The position numbers and the translations under genes are program-made. Positions 26,901 through 39,280 of a stretch of DNA of 64,000 bases are shown here, piece by piece. This DNA is from Verpa conica (Eukaryota; Ascomycota; Pezizomycetes; Pezizales; Morchellaceae): positions 310,001 to 374,000 of the forward strand of contig JAUFSD010000005.1 of assembly GCA_033030425.1 (NCBI GenBank). The letters run 5' to 3'. How positions within the stretch are numbered: position 1 is the first letter of the stretch; every line of letters starts with the position of its first letter. Below the pieces are notes generated by a model that made no database searches, had not been told where the DNA came from, and worked only from the letters and a program-made list of their open reading frames with translations.

Positions 26901-27114
26901 CCACGACACCCATGAAGCCCACCGTGAACAACGCAACAGACGCACGGATTATAACGACAACAATCAACGAGGAGGCCGAGATAATAACATAGGAGTTGCA
27001 CCGCCAACTCCAGGGTTTGGTACTGGTCTCCCATTTCCAATGAACATGATGCCGCCAAACATGCCTTCTGGTTTCCAATACCCGGGATTTCCAAGCCAGT
27101 CGTCTGGACGATGA
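23977..27114 (+). CDS. seb1: Seb1/Nrd1-like CID-RRM transcription termination factor
   Basis: This family binds the RNA polymerase II C-terminal repeat through a CID and nascent RNA through an RRM, to direct termination and 3' processing in the nucleus. Exons are 23977-24093, 24238-24486, 24702-24819, 24924-26138, 26206-26239, 26295-26463, 26521-26725 and 26846-27114, giving 791 residues with a closed frame. The CID is residues 1 to about 150 (KPPGVSGSKINQITELSAKN, KLYTHFKKCPGTHKLGPLYV, VHRITELLPTLMNDILQHAP). A Gln/Pro-rich linker follows, then an SR/RGG region (GRSRSRSPPRF, RNRGGRGRGG) at about 390-520. The RRM is near 567-640 (SRTLFVGGV, KRHAFIKM). Beyond it comes the diagnostic Seb1 extension RTRWGVGYGPRDCSDYQTG and ADQRWMVSAEYGGTGG. 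The 34-base exon 5 carries the RNP2-like strand. Intron 7 has a weak donor (GTTCAT). Confidence 0.93.
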
Positions 27115-28005
27115 AGTCACGTCCACCGTAGATAAGTAAAATAAAGATTGATCGATAATCGGAAGTGGCACGTCAAAGCTTAATACTTGACTGTTGGACA
27201 ACGCATTGCGGCTAGAGTGGGTTAATATTTTATTGGTCTAGGATAACGGCTATTTAGTGCCTAATTGTTTGGCCGTGTGGGGTGAAAAGGAAGATACCGC
27301 TAAAATAATTATGTTGACGGGAGTTACGGGGGTTCCTTATTTTTCCGATTGTTTGTTTTCGTTTTTTTTTCCATTCCCACTTGTATCCGATCTCGTCTCC
27401 ACCGTAACAGCTTGAGTTTACCCGTATCTTTGAGTGTTTGGGATGTTTACCGACCAAGCAACTACATGTAAACGGGGTAATTAATCCACTACTCCCTAAT
27501 TCTTTTATTATGTAAATTATACAAATTAGGAAAAAATAGCTAAGTGTTACCTCGATTTCCGAGTATTTCCACGCGCCGTGCCCTGTTGTCCGAGTTTTTT
27601 TCCCCAAAGATTGCGCATAGAGAGCTAGAGAGAGAGGCTGGCCGGGGGTTGCGGCGAGGATGAGTGGGGACGACGGTTCGTCCTACCTATTTTCCCACTG
27701 CCTAATTTCCGGAGGTGGGTGGACCGTGTAGTTATCCGGGGCGCGAAACACCTTAGTGACGTCGGTTTTGTTGTGATTTTTCTCACTCAGGACAGAAAAG
27801 CCTGTGCGCCCGGCGCCAACCTCTGGGGGTGGCGGATAAGTGTAACCTATAATGGCAGGCACGATAGGCTATGTTCTCTCTCACTCCAGGTTTTTTTTTT
27901 TTTACCTCATCGACTTTTTCCTTTTGGTATGGTTTGACAAAAGTGAGATTGTCACAGGTAATCGACAGTTGGACGTTTTGTTGTTGTAGCAGGTCTAGTA
28001 GGAGG

Positions 28006-28029
28006 TTTTTTTTTTTTTTTTTTTTTTTT
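28006..28029. repeat. Poly(T) tract, 24 bases
   Basis: An uninterrupted run of 24 T, with a second T-run at 27891-27903. Such a run is prone to sequencing and assembly length errors. Confidence 0.9.
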
Positions 28030-29230
28030 CCCCTTCTCCTCTGGTTGTTACAAGAATTAAGATATCCCGTGTTTTGTGTGGGGAGGGCTAGGGATTTTAT
28101 TGCGGGGGGTGGAGAGTTTTTTTTTGTGTGTCTTTTTTTACTTTTTTACTTATTGAAGTTTTTTACCGTTAATTCACGATGTTTTTTCCTTTCGATCTGG
28201 TCTTGCCCCTTCCCTTCCCTTCCCTTCCCCCTCCACTCCTCTCTTTCCCCTCTTCCCCCACCCTCGATTTATTTATGGGATGATGTGCAAGAATACTTGA
28301 GTTTTTCCGCTGGTGGCGCGTGCGGGAAGTTGATCTCATTCACGAAGGATAAAAGCAAATCCGCCAATGTTCAGATCGAGGATATCGATGTACCGGAGGA
28401 GGAGGGGGGGGGGAAGAAATAACCCCCCCCAAAAAAAGAAAAAAAGGGAGATCTAGAAAATCCCGCATAGGTGTCCGAGAGGGGCTGAAAGGGCAAGAGT
28501 TTTTCCGACATGAGGCCGGCCGGAGGGAAGTGGAATGGCTAGAAATGTCGATATGCGCATTCTCCGGTAACGAGATGAAAGTGGGAGGCAAAAAAAAAAA
28601 AAAAAATTATTTATTATTATAATTCCATGAGATGAAATATCTGGGGTTATACAAGCGAAAGATGAAATTTTTTTATTTTATTTTAGTTTGATAACACCCT
28701 CACATCGGCAGTAAGCGGGTAGTCGAGAATCAAATGTTCTAGAAAAACAGAAACGAAAGTTTGGGCGCGTGGAGTACCCGTGTAATCTGTATCTGTACAA
28801 CTCTAACGCCCCCTCACCTTCCCTCCCCCCCTCCACAATTGGGAAACGAATAGACACACATACCCTGGGGATGATGGGGCGAAAAACGGGTTGGAGGGTT
28901 GGAGGGTTTATGCGAAATCTAGATCCGTTAGGTGAATCCGCTGTCAACTGATGGAATCTTGCATACGGAATTGACAGAAACGGAAGTACCATGGAAGTAA
29001 AGGGCATCTGCTACCATACATGAGCGAGATATTTAGACGCCTAACGGCTGCCTCGCGGTCTCACGGCTTTCACTGATAGGATAACATACTCAATGATGGT
29101 TTTACCTGGACCCTGAGGGGGGGAGGGGGCTGCAGAGACCCTTGAACTAGCTAAATGTTAGATGATTGGAATAAAATAAAAATAAAAATGTATTTGGCAA
29201 GAGGTACCGTGAGCATTTTTATTCTATTTT

Positions 29231-29255
29231 ATTGTTATTATTATTATTATTATTA
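29231..29255. repeat. ATT microsatellite
   Basis: An ATT trinucleotide repeat of about eight units in otherwise AT-rich sequence. Confidence 0.8.
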
Positions 29256-29825
29256 CAAGTGACATCCCAGTGAATTATTTTATAACGGTTTCAACATCAA
29301 GTGATAAAACTATAATACAGGGTAATAATTTGACAACATGTTATTGTTATTATTAGGTTTGATCTTGGGTAATACATTGTAGTACATGTGACGGGTTCAA
29401 AGAGGGAATGTGAGTTGAAAGGGCCAAACCTTTCATCGGAACCCGATGGCCGACGCGCGAAAAGTGCCACATGTGTACCTACATATGCTCCTAGCACTTG
29501 TTGACCAACATAGAGAAAGGAAAAAAAAAAGGGTTCTTCCGCTCCTATAGAATAGATTTGCGGATCATAATTTAGAGCTCGTTCTCGTTTCGGAGCCTCG
29601 ATCTTGCGTTGTCCCCTTGAGTGATTTGACTATTTCCACGGACTAATGTAGGTACAAATCTTATGTGGAGAGTAGATAGTGGGGAAGGATAGGGTACAGT
29701 AGTATGTACAGCTGGCTGTCCGCCGCGGCCAACTCAATCTGGACTCGAAGGTTATGTACATGTAGCATGTACCTTAAAGTAAGGGACACCCGGGACATCG
29801 GGGAAATCTCCCCGAGTTCTACAGC

Positions 29826-29849
29826 ATACATACATACATACATACATAC
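29826..29849. repeat. ACAT tetranucleotide microsatellite
   Basis: About six consecutive ACAT units. It lies within the gene-free region upstream of PMA1. Confidence 0.85.
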
Positions 29850-32584
29850 CTATCATACAAGCGCAATTGGTAAGGACCCATTGTAGGTTTACTCTAGTCG
29901 CGATAGATTCCGCGGACGGGGGAAGGAGGGAAACAAGGCGAGTCCTGCCGCGGTGTGGTTAAGTGAGAGAGAGCCTCCCTCCACGCGTGACTCGGATTTG
30001 TCTTGCCTACTCTATCGCTTATCGTTTTTGTCAATCTCTTGAGTAACTGGGGGGGGGGGGCTTGCCCTTTGCTGGCTATCCCTCACCCGCAAGGCTTCCC
30101 GAATTCTCTTTAAGCAGGGTGTATCTGTTGTCTGCCTCGCTGGGGGGGGGGTCGGTCACTGGTCTTTGTGCCGACCCTGCCGAGTGGACAAGTCGACTTC
30201 TCAAGGGTCTCGAATTACTTTCATACCTCGGCTTTTTCAGTCGGCACGGCAGGCTCAGAGAGGAACGAAGGAATAATTCGAGGGATTTTTTTGTTCATTT
30301 TCCTCACGCCTCGAGGAAGCGCGGATAGCACGGCGATGAGGGGTGTGGAATCAACCATAACACGGACACCCATAATCTGAGGCTTACTTACCCTGACCTG
30401 ACCGCCGTGGGGAAAAATAGAGGGAAAGAAGTCATCAGGCGTGTATCAAAATATCGCTCACCCCTCTCCTCTCCCCATAATGCCTCACAATGTACTCTCA
30501 CTCGCTTTTTTTTAAAAAAATTCCTCCGTACCAAGGAATAAAAATTAACAACGCTTGGATGCGCGCGCTCGCTCGCATTCGCGTTTCGTTACGAAAAGAA
30601 CTCGTAACCAGAGACAAGAAAATCTATTTGTTTTCCCAAACCTTCAAGTTGCTCCGTCTTGGTTCTCTTGGAAGAAAGCAAAGCAAAAGCCATACGGAGG
30701 GTCTCAAAGATATACATGCATTAATGGAAAGAGAGAAAGAAAAAAAAAAAAAAGAGTCTTCTATTACCCCTTCCATGCAGTTCCCCACAATCCGGAAAAC
30801 GGGCTTCGGACGAACGCCGATGCCACACTTGTAACTTATTTTGTAATTCACTTGTACGGATTGGATCTCATCTCGTCCGCAACACCAAGATATCTCACGA
30901 GCCTCCTTCTACAAGACCGCATTCCCCCCCCCCCTCCCTCCCATCCACCACCCCCCGGGAGAGACCCTATCTATCTAGTCGATCGATTGTGCATAATTTG
31001 ATCGTAAAAGAAAGAAAAAAGTCTTGGTACGCTATCGCGCGCGGGGGGTGGGATAGGCGTCATCGTCGCGAAACGCGATGCCAGACACACCGAGATTGGA
31101 TGGAGGAGACCGGTGCAAGGGTCGGGAGGCGAACCGATTTCATTCTTTTGCTCCCTCTCCCAAGCCGTAACGCCGTGCGAAAGAAAAAAAAAGAAGTGAC
31201 CAATAAAATTGATTAGGAAAAGTAAAAAAGAAAAAGTAAAAAAAAAGGTGAAATTTAGAACCAGAGGGAGAGAAAGAGAGAGTGAGAGAGAAGTGAGATT
31301 ACAGCATAACGGCAATTTGACCGGTGCGAATCCCCATTGCGCGATCTACTTGGTGGGGAGAGGTAACAAAACGTCAATGGGTTCGAGTGGGCACGGTGAA
31401 CGGTGAGCCCCGTTACTCTGGGCCCTCCCCCCAGGTTCATTATCGTCAGATTCCTTCACTTTCCCTAAAGTTTGGGTCAATTCATCATTTTTGAAACAAT
31501 GAGCTAGCTACTGAGCAAACGTTGGTCGTGGGAGATGAACACTTCTTGACAGCGCTGAACCCTTGAAAAAAAAGGGGAGGAGAGTAACTCGGAAGGTTTT
31601 ATTTGGCAATAGATCTGTAGGTCAACTCGGCTTGAAGAAGGATGGTTTGGAACAGATGATACATCTTGTTCTGGCAATTACACCCGTCTGATACCTAGCG
31701 GTTCGCGGCTCAGTGAGCGAGTGCCGCTGTTTCCTTTTTATTGATACTGTTATTTTTTTCCCTCATCTCTAATTTCAAAGTTGCCATTTCCAGAGCCTGG
31801 GGAACGTAGGCGGCTGGCGTCTCTAGAGCGGCCGGAGACTAACTCAAGAGGCGAGTTGTTATCTTTGTAGAGGGAAAGAAACAGACTACTACTAGAGTGT
31901 ATGAGGGTATAGTGACCTCGAGATGTGAGGATGAGGGCATTATTACCATTAGTGTTATCATTAGTATTACGATTATCATTATCATTATTTTAATTTTAAA
32001 TTTAATTCTCATTATTTCCTTTTAGTGGTTCTTCCCTTTCCGCTTCAGATTCTAGATTCCAGATTCCATTTTTTGTTTTTTCCAACAGCAGCTTAATTTT
32101 CTGTCACTCGGATTTGACTCGGCCGGGGGGGGGGAAGAGGGAGGGAGAAATTCTCCAGTGGGAGTGGGAGAGTGAGAGTAAGAGAGAGTGAGTAGTAATT
32201 CATCCAAGTGGTTACTCTGCCTAGGTAACTGGGCTGGTGGCTGATGGCAGTCGTTTCCGGAGACAAAAAGTTTTCCACTAGATTATTTTCTTTTTCGGGT
32301 AAGTGTCTTGGGGTTACGCAGACGGAACGAGTTCGCGCAAGGTCTGGTGTAGCTGGGTGCTGGCTGCTGCTCTACCTTCTTCCCCCGGTTGCTGATTCCC
32401 TGCCTGCATATTACGGTAGTGGACACCCCACTCCCACCCACTTTGGACCAGGGAGCCCACCCCGTTTGCCGCTAGCCCGATTCTGACAAGACAAGCCCGG
32501 AGGAAAAAGCAATCGGGCGGCATCCACACATGCACGTCTGGTCAGGATTGGGGGGGAAGCTTGGATGCTTGGTGCTGGGTGCTG

Positions 32585-32665
32585 CTTGCCTGGTAGTAGG
32601 TGTAGGTAGGTGAGGTAGGTGAGGTAGGTGTATGTAGGGCGTATGTAGGCGGATGTAGGGCAGTA
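32585..32665. repeat. Degenerate GTAGGT-type tandem repeat
   Basis: Repeating GTAGGTG / GTAGGGC / GTATGTAGG units for about 80 bases. They are imperfect and about 540-620 bases before the PMA1 start codon. G-rich on the plus strand. Confidence 0.7.
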
Positions 32666-33201
32666 GTATAGGCATAGCATAGGTAGAGACCAGGACCAGA
32701 AGCCGTTCGTGCCATCCTGTCCATCCTGTCCACCACAATTAATTACTCTACAACAATTGCCTCTACTACATCCTAAAGGAGTTGTTTACGCCCCGGACCC
32801 GCGGGCTGATGCTCTGGTATATAGTCCCCCTCCCCGCCCGCCAGAGTGGTCTTTTTCTCCTTCTCTTCTTCACCGTTGCTTTGTGATTCGGACAGCCATA
32901 AAAGATTTCAACAAAATCTTTCCCGGCAATCGCGCAGCGGTGTGTGCGGACAATTCCCTTCCAGGCGTCTTCCTAGCCCTAAAACACAAATTCATCTTTT
33001 GTGTCGCTTTCCCGCGCTAGGTTGATTCTGCCCGCATTTGGTACTCAAATCCAACATATTACGCTATCGTCCTCACCCACCCCCCCAAATCGATTTAAAA
33101 GCTCACCCTTCCCACTGCTCTCCTACTTTTCCCTTCCTCCCCCCCCTCAACAATTCGTACATTCGCCATTCAGTGCTGCTACAACTAAATAGTGCAACAC
33201 A

Positions 33202-36194
33202 ATGTCGAACCCGGCTACAAATCCACAATACTCCTCCTCTGCGGGTGACGCGCCTCACATCGGCACTCACATCCCCTCAAGTGGCATCGACTCAGAGAAG
33301 CGCGATGTCATCGACGAGAAGGGTGTCGAGGGCACCCCTCTCGACGACGACGATGACGAGGACATTGATCAGCTGATCGATGACCTCGAGTCCCAGGACG
33401 GTCATGAAGAAGAGGTCGATGACAGCGACGCCGCTCCCGGCTCCAGCGCCCGCCCCGTTCCAGAAGATCTCCTCCAAACCGATACTCGCACCGGTCTTAC
33501 CTCTGCCGAGGTCGAGCAACGCCGTAAGAAGTATGGTCTCAATCAGATGAAGGAGGAGAAGGAGAATCTTATTCTCAAGTTTTTGATGTACTTCGTTGGT
33601 CCTATTCAATTCGTCATGGAGGTTCGTATCTCGCTTCAAATCTGCCCTTATCTAGCCGATTTTGATTACTGACTTGCTTCTTATCTAGGCTGCTGCTATT
33701 CTTGCTGCTGGTCTTGAGGACTGGGTCGACTTTGGTGTCATCTGTGCCCTTTTGATGCTTAACGCTTGTGTTGGTTTTGTTCAGGAATTCCAGGCTGGTT
33801 CTATCGTCGAGGAGTTGAAGAAGACTCTTGCCTTGAAAGCTGTTGTTCTCCGTGATGGTCGTCTTTTCGAAATCGAGGCTCCCCAGGTCGTCCCCGGTGA
33901 TATTCTCCAGGTCGAGGAGGTGAGTTTCTACAATACATTCTGCAATTTCTTTTAATTTTTTCACGCGTGCTAATTATTTCTTCTAGGGAACCATTATTCC
34001 TGCTGATGGTCGTATTGTTACCGATGACGCGTTCCTCCAAGTTGATCAATCTGCCATCACTGGTGAATCTCTTGCTGTCGATAAGCACAAGGGTGACCAA
34101 TGTTACGCGTCTTCCGCCATCAAGCGTGGTGAGGCCTTCATGGTCGTCACTGCTACTGGTGATAACACTTTCGTCGGTCGTGCCGCTGCCCTTGTCTCTG
34201 CTGCTTCTGCCGGATCTGGTCATTTCACTGAGGTCCTCAACGGTATCGGTACTGTTCTCCTCGTCCTCGTCATCTTCACTCTCCTCGTCGTCTGGGTCTC
34301 CAGTTTCTACCGCTCCAATGGCATCGTTCACATCTTGGAATTCACTCTCGCCATCACTATCATTGGTGTCCCCGTCGGTCTTCCCGCTGTCGTTACCACC
34401 ACCATGGCTGTCGGTGCCGCCTACCTCGCCAAGAAGCAGGCTATCGTCCAGAAGCTTTCCGCTATCGAGTCTTTGGCTGGTGTCGAAATCCTCTGCTCTG
34501 ACAAGACCGGTACTCTTACCAAGAACAAGCTCTCTCTCGCTGAACCCTACACCGTCGAGGGTGTTGAGGCCGATGATCTCATGCTTACCGCTTGTTTGGC
34601 TGCTTCCCGCAAGAAGAAGGGTTTGGATGCTATCGACAAGGCTTTCTTGAAGTCCCTCCGTTTCTACCCCCGTGCCAAGAACGTTCTTTCCCGCTATAAG
34701 GTTCTCGAGTTCCACCCCTTCGACCCCGTCTCAAAGAAGGTTACTGCCGTTGTCGAGTCTCCCCAAGGTGAACGCATTGTCTGTGTCAAGGGTGCTCCTC
34801 TCTTCGTTCTCCGCACTGTCGAGGAAGACCATCCCATCCCAGAGGAAATTGCCAATGACTACAAGAACAAGGTTGCCGAATTCGCTACCCGTGGTTTCCG
34901 TTCTCTCGGTGTTGCTCGCAAGCGCGGTGAAGGTCACTGGGAAATTCTCGGAATCATGCCTTGCTCTGACCCCCCTCGTCACGATACCGCCAAGACTGTC
35001 CATGAAGCCAAGACTCTCGGTCTCTCTATCAAGATGTTGACTGGTGACGCCGTCGGTATTGCCCGTGAAACTTCTCGCCAGCTCGGTCTCGGTACCAACA
35101 TCTACAATGCTGAACGTCTTGGTCTTTCTGGTGGTGGTGATATGCCCGGTTCTGAGGTTTACGATTTCGTTGAGGCTGCCGATGGTTTCGCTGAAGTTTT
35201 CCCCCAACACAAGTACAATGTCGTCGAGATTCTCCAACAGCGTGGTTACCTTGTTGCTATGACTGGTGATGGTGTTAACGATGCCCCGTCTCTCAAGAAG
35301 GCCGATACCGGTATTGCCGTCGAGGGTGCTTCCGATGCTGCTCGTTCCGCCGCCGATATTGTCTTCTTGGCTCCTGGTCTTTCTGCCATCATTGACGCCC
35401 TCAAGACTTCTCGCCAGATTTTCCACCGCATGTACGCCTACGTTGTCTACCGTATTGCCTTGTCTCTTCACTTGGAAATCTTCTTGGGTCTCTGGATCGC
35501 TATTCTCAACGAGTCTCTCAACTTGAACCTTGTCGTCTTCATTGCTATCTTCGCTGATATCGCTACCCTTGCCATTGCCTACGATAACGCTCCCTTCTCC
35601 AAGACCCCCGTCAAGTGGAACCTTCCCCGTCTCTGGGGTATGTCTATCCTCCTCGGTATTGTTCTCGCCGTCGGTACCTGGATCGCTCTTACCACCATGC
35701 TTGCCCACGGTAACGCCGACGGTGGTATCGTCCAGAACTTTGGTAACCGTGATGAGGTCTTGTTCTTGGAGATCTCCCTTACTGAGAATTGGCTCATTTT
35801 CATTACTCGTGCCAACGGACCTTTCTGGAGCTCTATCCCCTCATGGCAGTTGTCTGGTGCCATCTTGGTCGTCGATATTATTGCTACTCTTTTCACTATT
35901 TTCGGTTGGTTCTTGGGCGGTGAACAGACTTCTATTGTTGCTGTTGTTCGTATTTGGATCTTCTCTTTCGGTATTTTCTGCGTTATGGGTGGTGTTTATT
36001 GTAAGTCTAACTCCTCACTCTACTACTCTGAATCATGGTAACTAACTATATCTACAGATCTTCTTCAGGACTCTGTCTCGTTCGATAACCTTATGCACGG
36101 AAAGACCCCCAAGAAGGATGCTAAGAAGCGATCCCTTGAGGACTTTGTTGTCTCTCTCCAGCGTGTCTCTACTCAGCACGAGAAGAGCTCATAA
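33202..36194 (+). CDS. pma1: Plasma-membrane H+-ATPase (P3A-type)
   Basis: This enzyme pumps protons out of the cell using ATP and sets the membrane potential that drives nutrient uptake. Exons are 33202-33621, 33689-33919, 33987-36000 and 36058-36194, giving 933 residues with a closed frame. The N-terminus is strongly acidic ([16 protein letters not shown]), as in fungal Pma1. Then come the membrane segment [20 protein letters not shown], the actuator motif [11 protein letters not shown], the phosphorylation motif [11 protein letters not shown] (Asp389), [10 protein letters not shown], the hinge [20 protein letters not shown], and the C-terminal membrane bundle. The tail ends with the regulatory segment [17 protein letters not shown]. 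Its Ser/Thr residues resemble the Ser-Thr pair phosphorylated in yeast Pma1 on glucose activation. The length matches the family (about 920-930). Codon use is extremely biased to C/T endings, fitting a very abundant protein. Large open frames on the opposite strand are by-products of this bias. Confidence 0.98.
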
Positions 36195-36580
36195 ATTAGA
36201 AATGGTGTTTAATTTGGGGTTTATGCGATGTACTATAGAATGATATCTCGTTTGGTATGCAGGGCCGCTGTCGGCGCTGGGGTTTTTTTTTGGATACATT
36301 AGTTTTGTAAATTGCACTTCGTGGAGTGGGTGGTTCGGGATTTTTTTTACCCTCACTCTCGTTGTGTCTTAATGTTAGACAGTTCAATGTTATTCTTGTT
36401 GGACAAAAATGGGGTTTCAATAAATTTCTTACGTGTTTTATGACAAATTGAATTATGTCTTTAAACAACATCAAAATATCTTTAGCTCTCTCATTTTCTC
36501 GTGCTTTATCTGCTTGACTTGTCTACATCTTGCTCTGGTCCTTCTCTTCAACACCCACAACATGATCAGTGGCTCCAACG
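36195..36580. other. PMA1 3' end to DCAF4-like start
   Basis: A T-rich 3' UTR of PMA1 (poly-T stretches near 36285 and 36340) followed by a short upstream region for the next gene. No other feature was seen. Confidence 0.5.
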
Positions 36581-38320
36581 ATGAATTCACCCGCAGATAT
36601 CCCGGGTTTCTACTACGGTACAGTCCCCTCAGGTCTCACTGCTGTTCGCGGGTCCTGACTTCCTATAGATGCAGATAAAGGGCGCTACTTCCGACTCCTC
36701 CCTAGTCATGCGGCTCCGACACCATCGTTCTACACATTATCCGGTGTCCAGAAGAGACAGCAAGAGGAACAGGTCTATTCTGCACCTCTCCCATTCGATC
36801 TGATTCGATCTACCTATCCTGTTTACTAATATAATCGCCTTCACACACAAAAAAAATAGCGCATTGAACAGCAACATCAAGAAGAATCCCGCCGCCTCAG
36901 ACAGCGACAAACGTCACTGCTGAACCAGAACCCATTCATACGATGCACACTAATCCGCGAGCTTGGCACTGCTACGGTGTTTGAGCTTGAGGAGTCACAG
37001 CGGCGCGTTTATGCGCTTGGCCTCAGGCGAAATACACTATGGGACGTTGGGGCGATCGGGGAAATTACGGCCTTCACGGGCGATGCTGCGCCATTGGGAG
37101 GTGAGAGGGCGGTCGTTGTGGGTACCAATGGGGGGAGTGTTATGTGGGTTCTTTTTTTTTTTTTTTTTTTTTGTATCAGTGCTTGCTTTTGAGTGAAGTA
37201 CTGATGTGTTGATATTGGATGGGAGGTATAGGTCTGCCCCGGCGGTGGAGAATCATGATGGAGGGTTGGAATGTGATAGGAGTCGTGTCAAGACTATACA
37301 TCATTTTACGTCAGAGGTACTTTGTGGTTATTGTGGTCTTGGGGGGGGGTGTATAGTTTTTAACTTAGGTCATAGGTTACTTCACTATGTTTGTCTCCTG
37401 AGCGGATGTTGATGTATGAATATAGTCCTGTCTGTTGCGGGGGGGTTTCTGTAGCTAATGGGTGGTTTTTTGTGTCAGGGCATCATGTCTAGGTGGTCGA
37501 GGTAATCCATCTATATACCGAACAAAATTACCAGATCCGGGGTCAGATGATTCCTTTATTTCCGGTATGTATACTTCTAGAACGCTGCCTTTTTTTCCTC
37601 TACAACTAACAGCATATAGGCCAGTACCTCACCTTCTCCCACCCCATACGGTCTATCTGGACATCAGCCGCCTCTCCCCATAATGGTGATATGGCAATTG
37701 GTGTTTCCAAGGGTGTCATCTGCCTGCGTGGATATCCCAACGACCGAGAGAGCAACTATTTTGTAACCGGTAGTGACGTCTTCGCCGTTGAATTCCTCCC
37801 TAGCGAAGCGTCCGTGTTTGTCTGTGGGTCTCGCGATGGCGCGATGCGACTCTTTGACGTGCGGGTCCGACAAGAACAGGCCCCCGCTAACCTTATTGTG
37901 AGACATGTATCCACAATTACCCATATTCGCCATTTGAACAGTGTCACGATAGTCATCAATGGGCTGCAGAAATGTGCGCTATACGATCTGAGGTTCCCGC
38001 ATCCTGCTAGTCCGAGTAAAGCTTTTGTGGAGCCAACGATGCCCGTTGTGACATATTCTGGGGTCAATGATGGGAAGGGCGCTATGATCGGCTTAGGGTT
38101 TGACGTTTGTAAGGATAGAAAGGTGATGGCGGTAGCGAGTGAGGATCAGTATGTTAGGTTGTTTTCTACAGATTCCGGGGAGCTGCTAGGGTCTAGCTTG
38201 GGGGCCGAGAAATTTCGTGGCCCGTGTAAGGGGTTGAGGTTTGGAGGGGAGGAGAATGAGGGGAGGATGCCTAGTATATTTGCGGCTAATGGGCAGCAAT
38301 TGGAATATTATGGGGTCTAG
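36581..38320 (+). CDS. DCAF4-like WD40 protein (central exons uncertain)
   Basis: The protein resembles DCAF4/WDR21, a WD40 adaptor family linked to CUL4-DDB1 ubiquitin ligases. Its substrate here is unknown. Supported exons are 36581-36617 (MNSPADIPGFYY), 36669-36772 (GRYFRLLPSHAAPTPSFYTL), 36860 to about 37143, about 37232-37316, about 37484-37564 and 37620-38320. The PGFYYDxxxxRYF opening and the WD blades (FVCGSRDGAMRLFDVR, VASEDQYVRLFSTDSG) match the family. The last exon ends EYYGV. Exon 3 fits best with a donor at 37144 (GTGGGT) and an acceptor near 37225 or 37231. The block carrying ASCLGGRGNPSIYRTKLPDP does not join in phase with the exon before it unless a donor inside a G-run near 37340 is used or a base is missing. 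A 21-base poly(T) at 37152-37172 and G-runs lie in this region. Either an assembly error or a damaged gene is possible. Confidence 0.75.
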
Positions 38321-39280
38321 CTGGTGGGGGCGGGTTTATAGGGGGGGGTCAAGGCGCTTTTAGAGGCTCTATGCAGAGGGGGGGGGGTCAAAGATTTAGC
38401 TTGGGCTTGGCTTAGGAATTTCCTATAATGAATAGTGGTTTTTTATTGTGGGAATGAAGTGTACTGGTGAATGATATATTCGCAATAGTTTATGGGAGAG
38501 GGCATGGGTCTTTGTGAGTGCTCAGTTTCGTATTGTACTGGGAGGGTCGATTTGACTATTTGTATACATGGCTCTAGGCCTCGTATTCATGGGTTCTATA
38601 TAAGTGGTGGGTGTTGCTATATATTCCTAACTCTCTTCATGCTTTATAAGTCGCTGTCATAATACTATAGACAATACTTAGGGGTTTAGAAATACCAAAG
38701 TTATAGCAGTGAACTACTAAATGAAGCTTGAGATGACCGACTGACACTGTTTTCGGCTCCTACCTTTGCTCGTAATGTTTAGAAAAATAATCTCGCCTTG
38801 GTCTACTGCCAAATGTTTTCTGATTCACTAACTAGTCCTTGTTTCATTACTAACATATCCCCTATTATTACAGTAAAGTCCTTCTACCTCACCGGCAAGT
38901 TTTTTGACTAGCCTTCTAATCTATACTATCGACAGAAGTCTCGCACCGCTATTTCCAAGAGTAGGAGCTATGTTGAGATAGTTAAATAGTGGGTTTTTTC
39001 TTCTCCTTTAATAGCATAGCGAACTTTGAGATTTGTCTAAGTTTTGGTTTTCAAGATCGTATGGGGTTCTCAATGGAGAATACAGTGTGAAAAAACAGGG
39101 TGAATTTACTGCCATAGCACTATGGAATTTGGTTGCAAATACCGAATTAAAGCAGTAATTGAGGTATATTACTGTACCAATATCGTATTTCTCCCATATC
39201 GCTAGTGTATTGGCGGGAGCACCGTACTGATCCCACCCCTCTTTTTGGTACTGTAAACTAGAATGCTTCCTGTATGGAAG

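Larger units (their letters stand above)
27115..33201. promoter_or_regulatory. 6.1-kb gene-free interval upstream of PMA1
   Basis: No coding exon was recognised between the Seb1-like stop and the ATPase start. The interval is unusually rich in long homopolymer and purine/pyrimidine tracts. Examples are 24 T at 28006-28029, runs of about 9-11 G near 30050 and 30143, A-runs near 28590, 30735 and 31190-31250, and CCCTT repeats near 28205. A TATATAG lies at 32818-32824, and a C/T-rich stretch fills the last 150 bases before the ATG. The 3' end presumably holds the PMA1 promoter and leader. Most of the rest is unassigned. Confidence 0.4.

Noticed and set aside
33801..35708. Long open frames (304 and 325 codons) antisense to PMA1
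   Set aside because: They mirror the strongly biased codons of PMA1, and PMA1 itself is certain on the plus strand. The translations have no family resemblance.
37462..37683. Separate small gene from the 73-codon frame
   Set aside because: Its middle matches the DCAF4-like gene (SCLGGRGNPSIYRTKLPDP) and its end runs into the intron before the last exon, so it is an exon of that gene.
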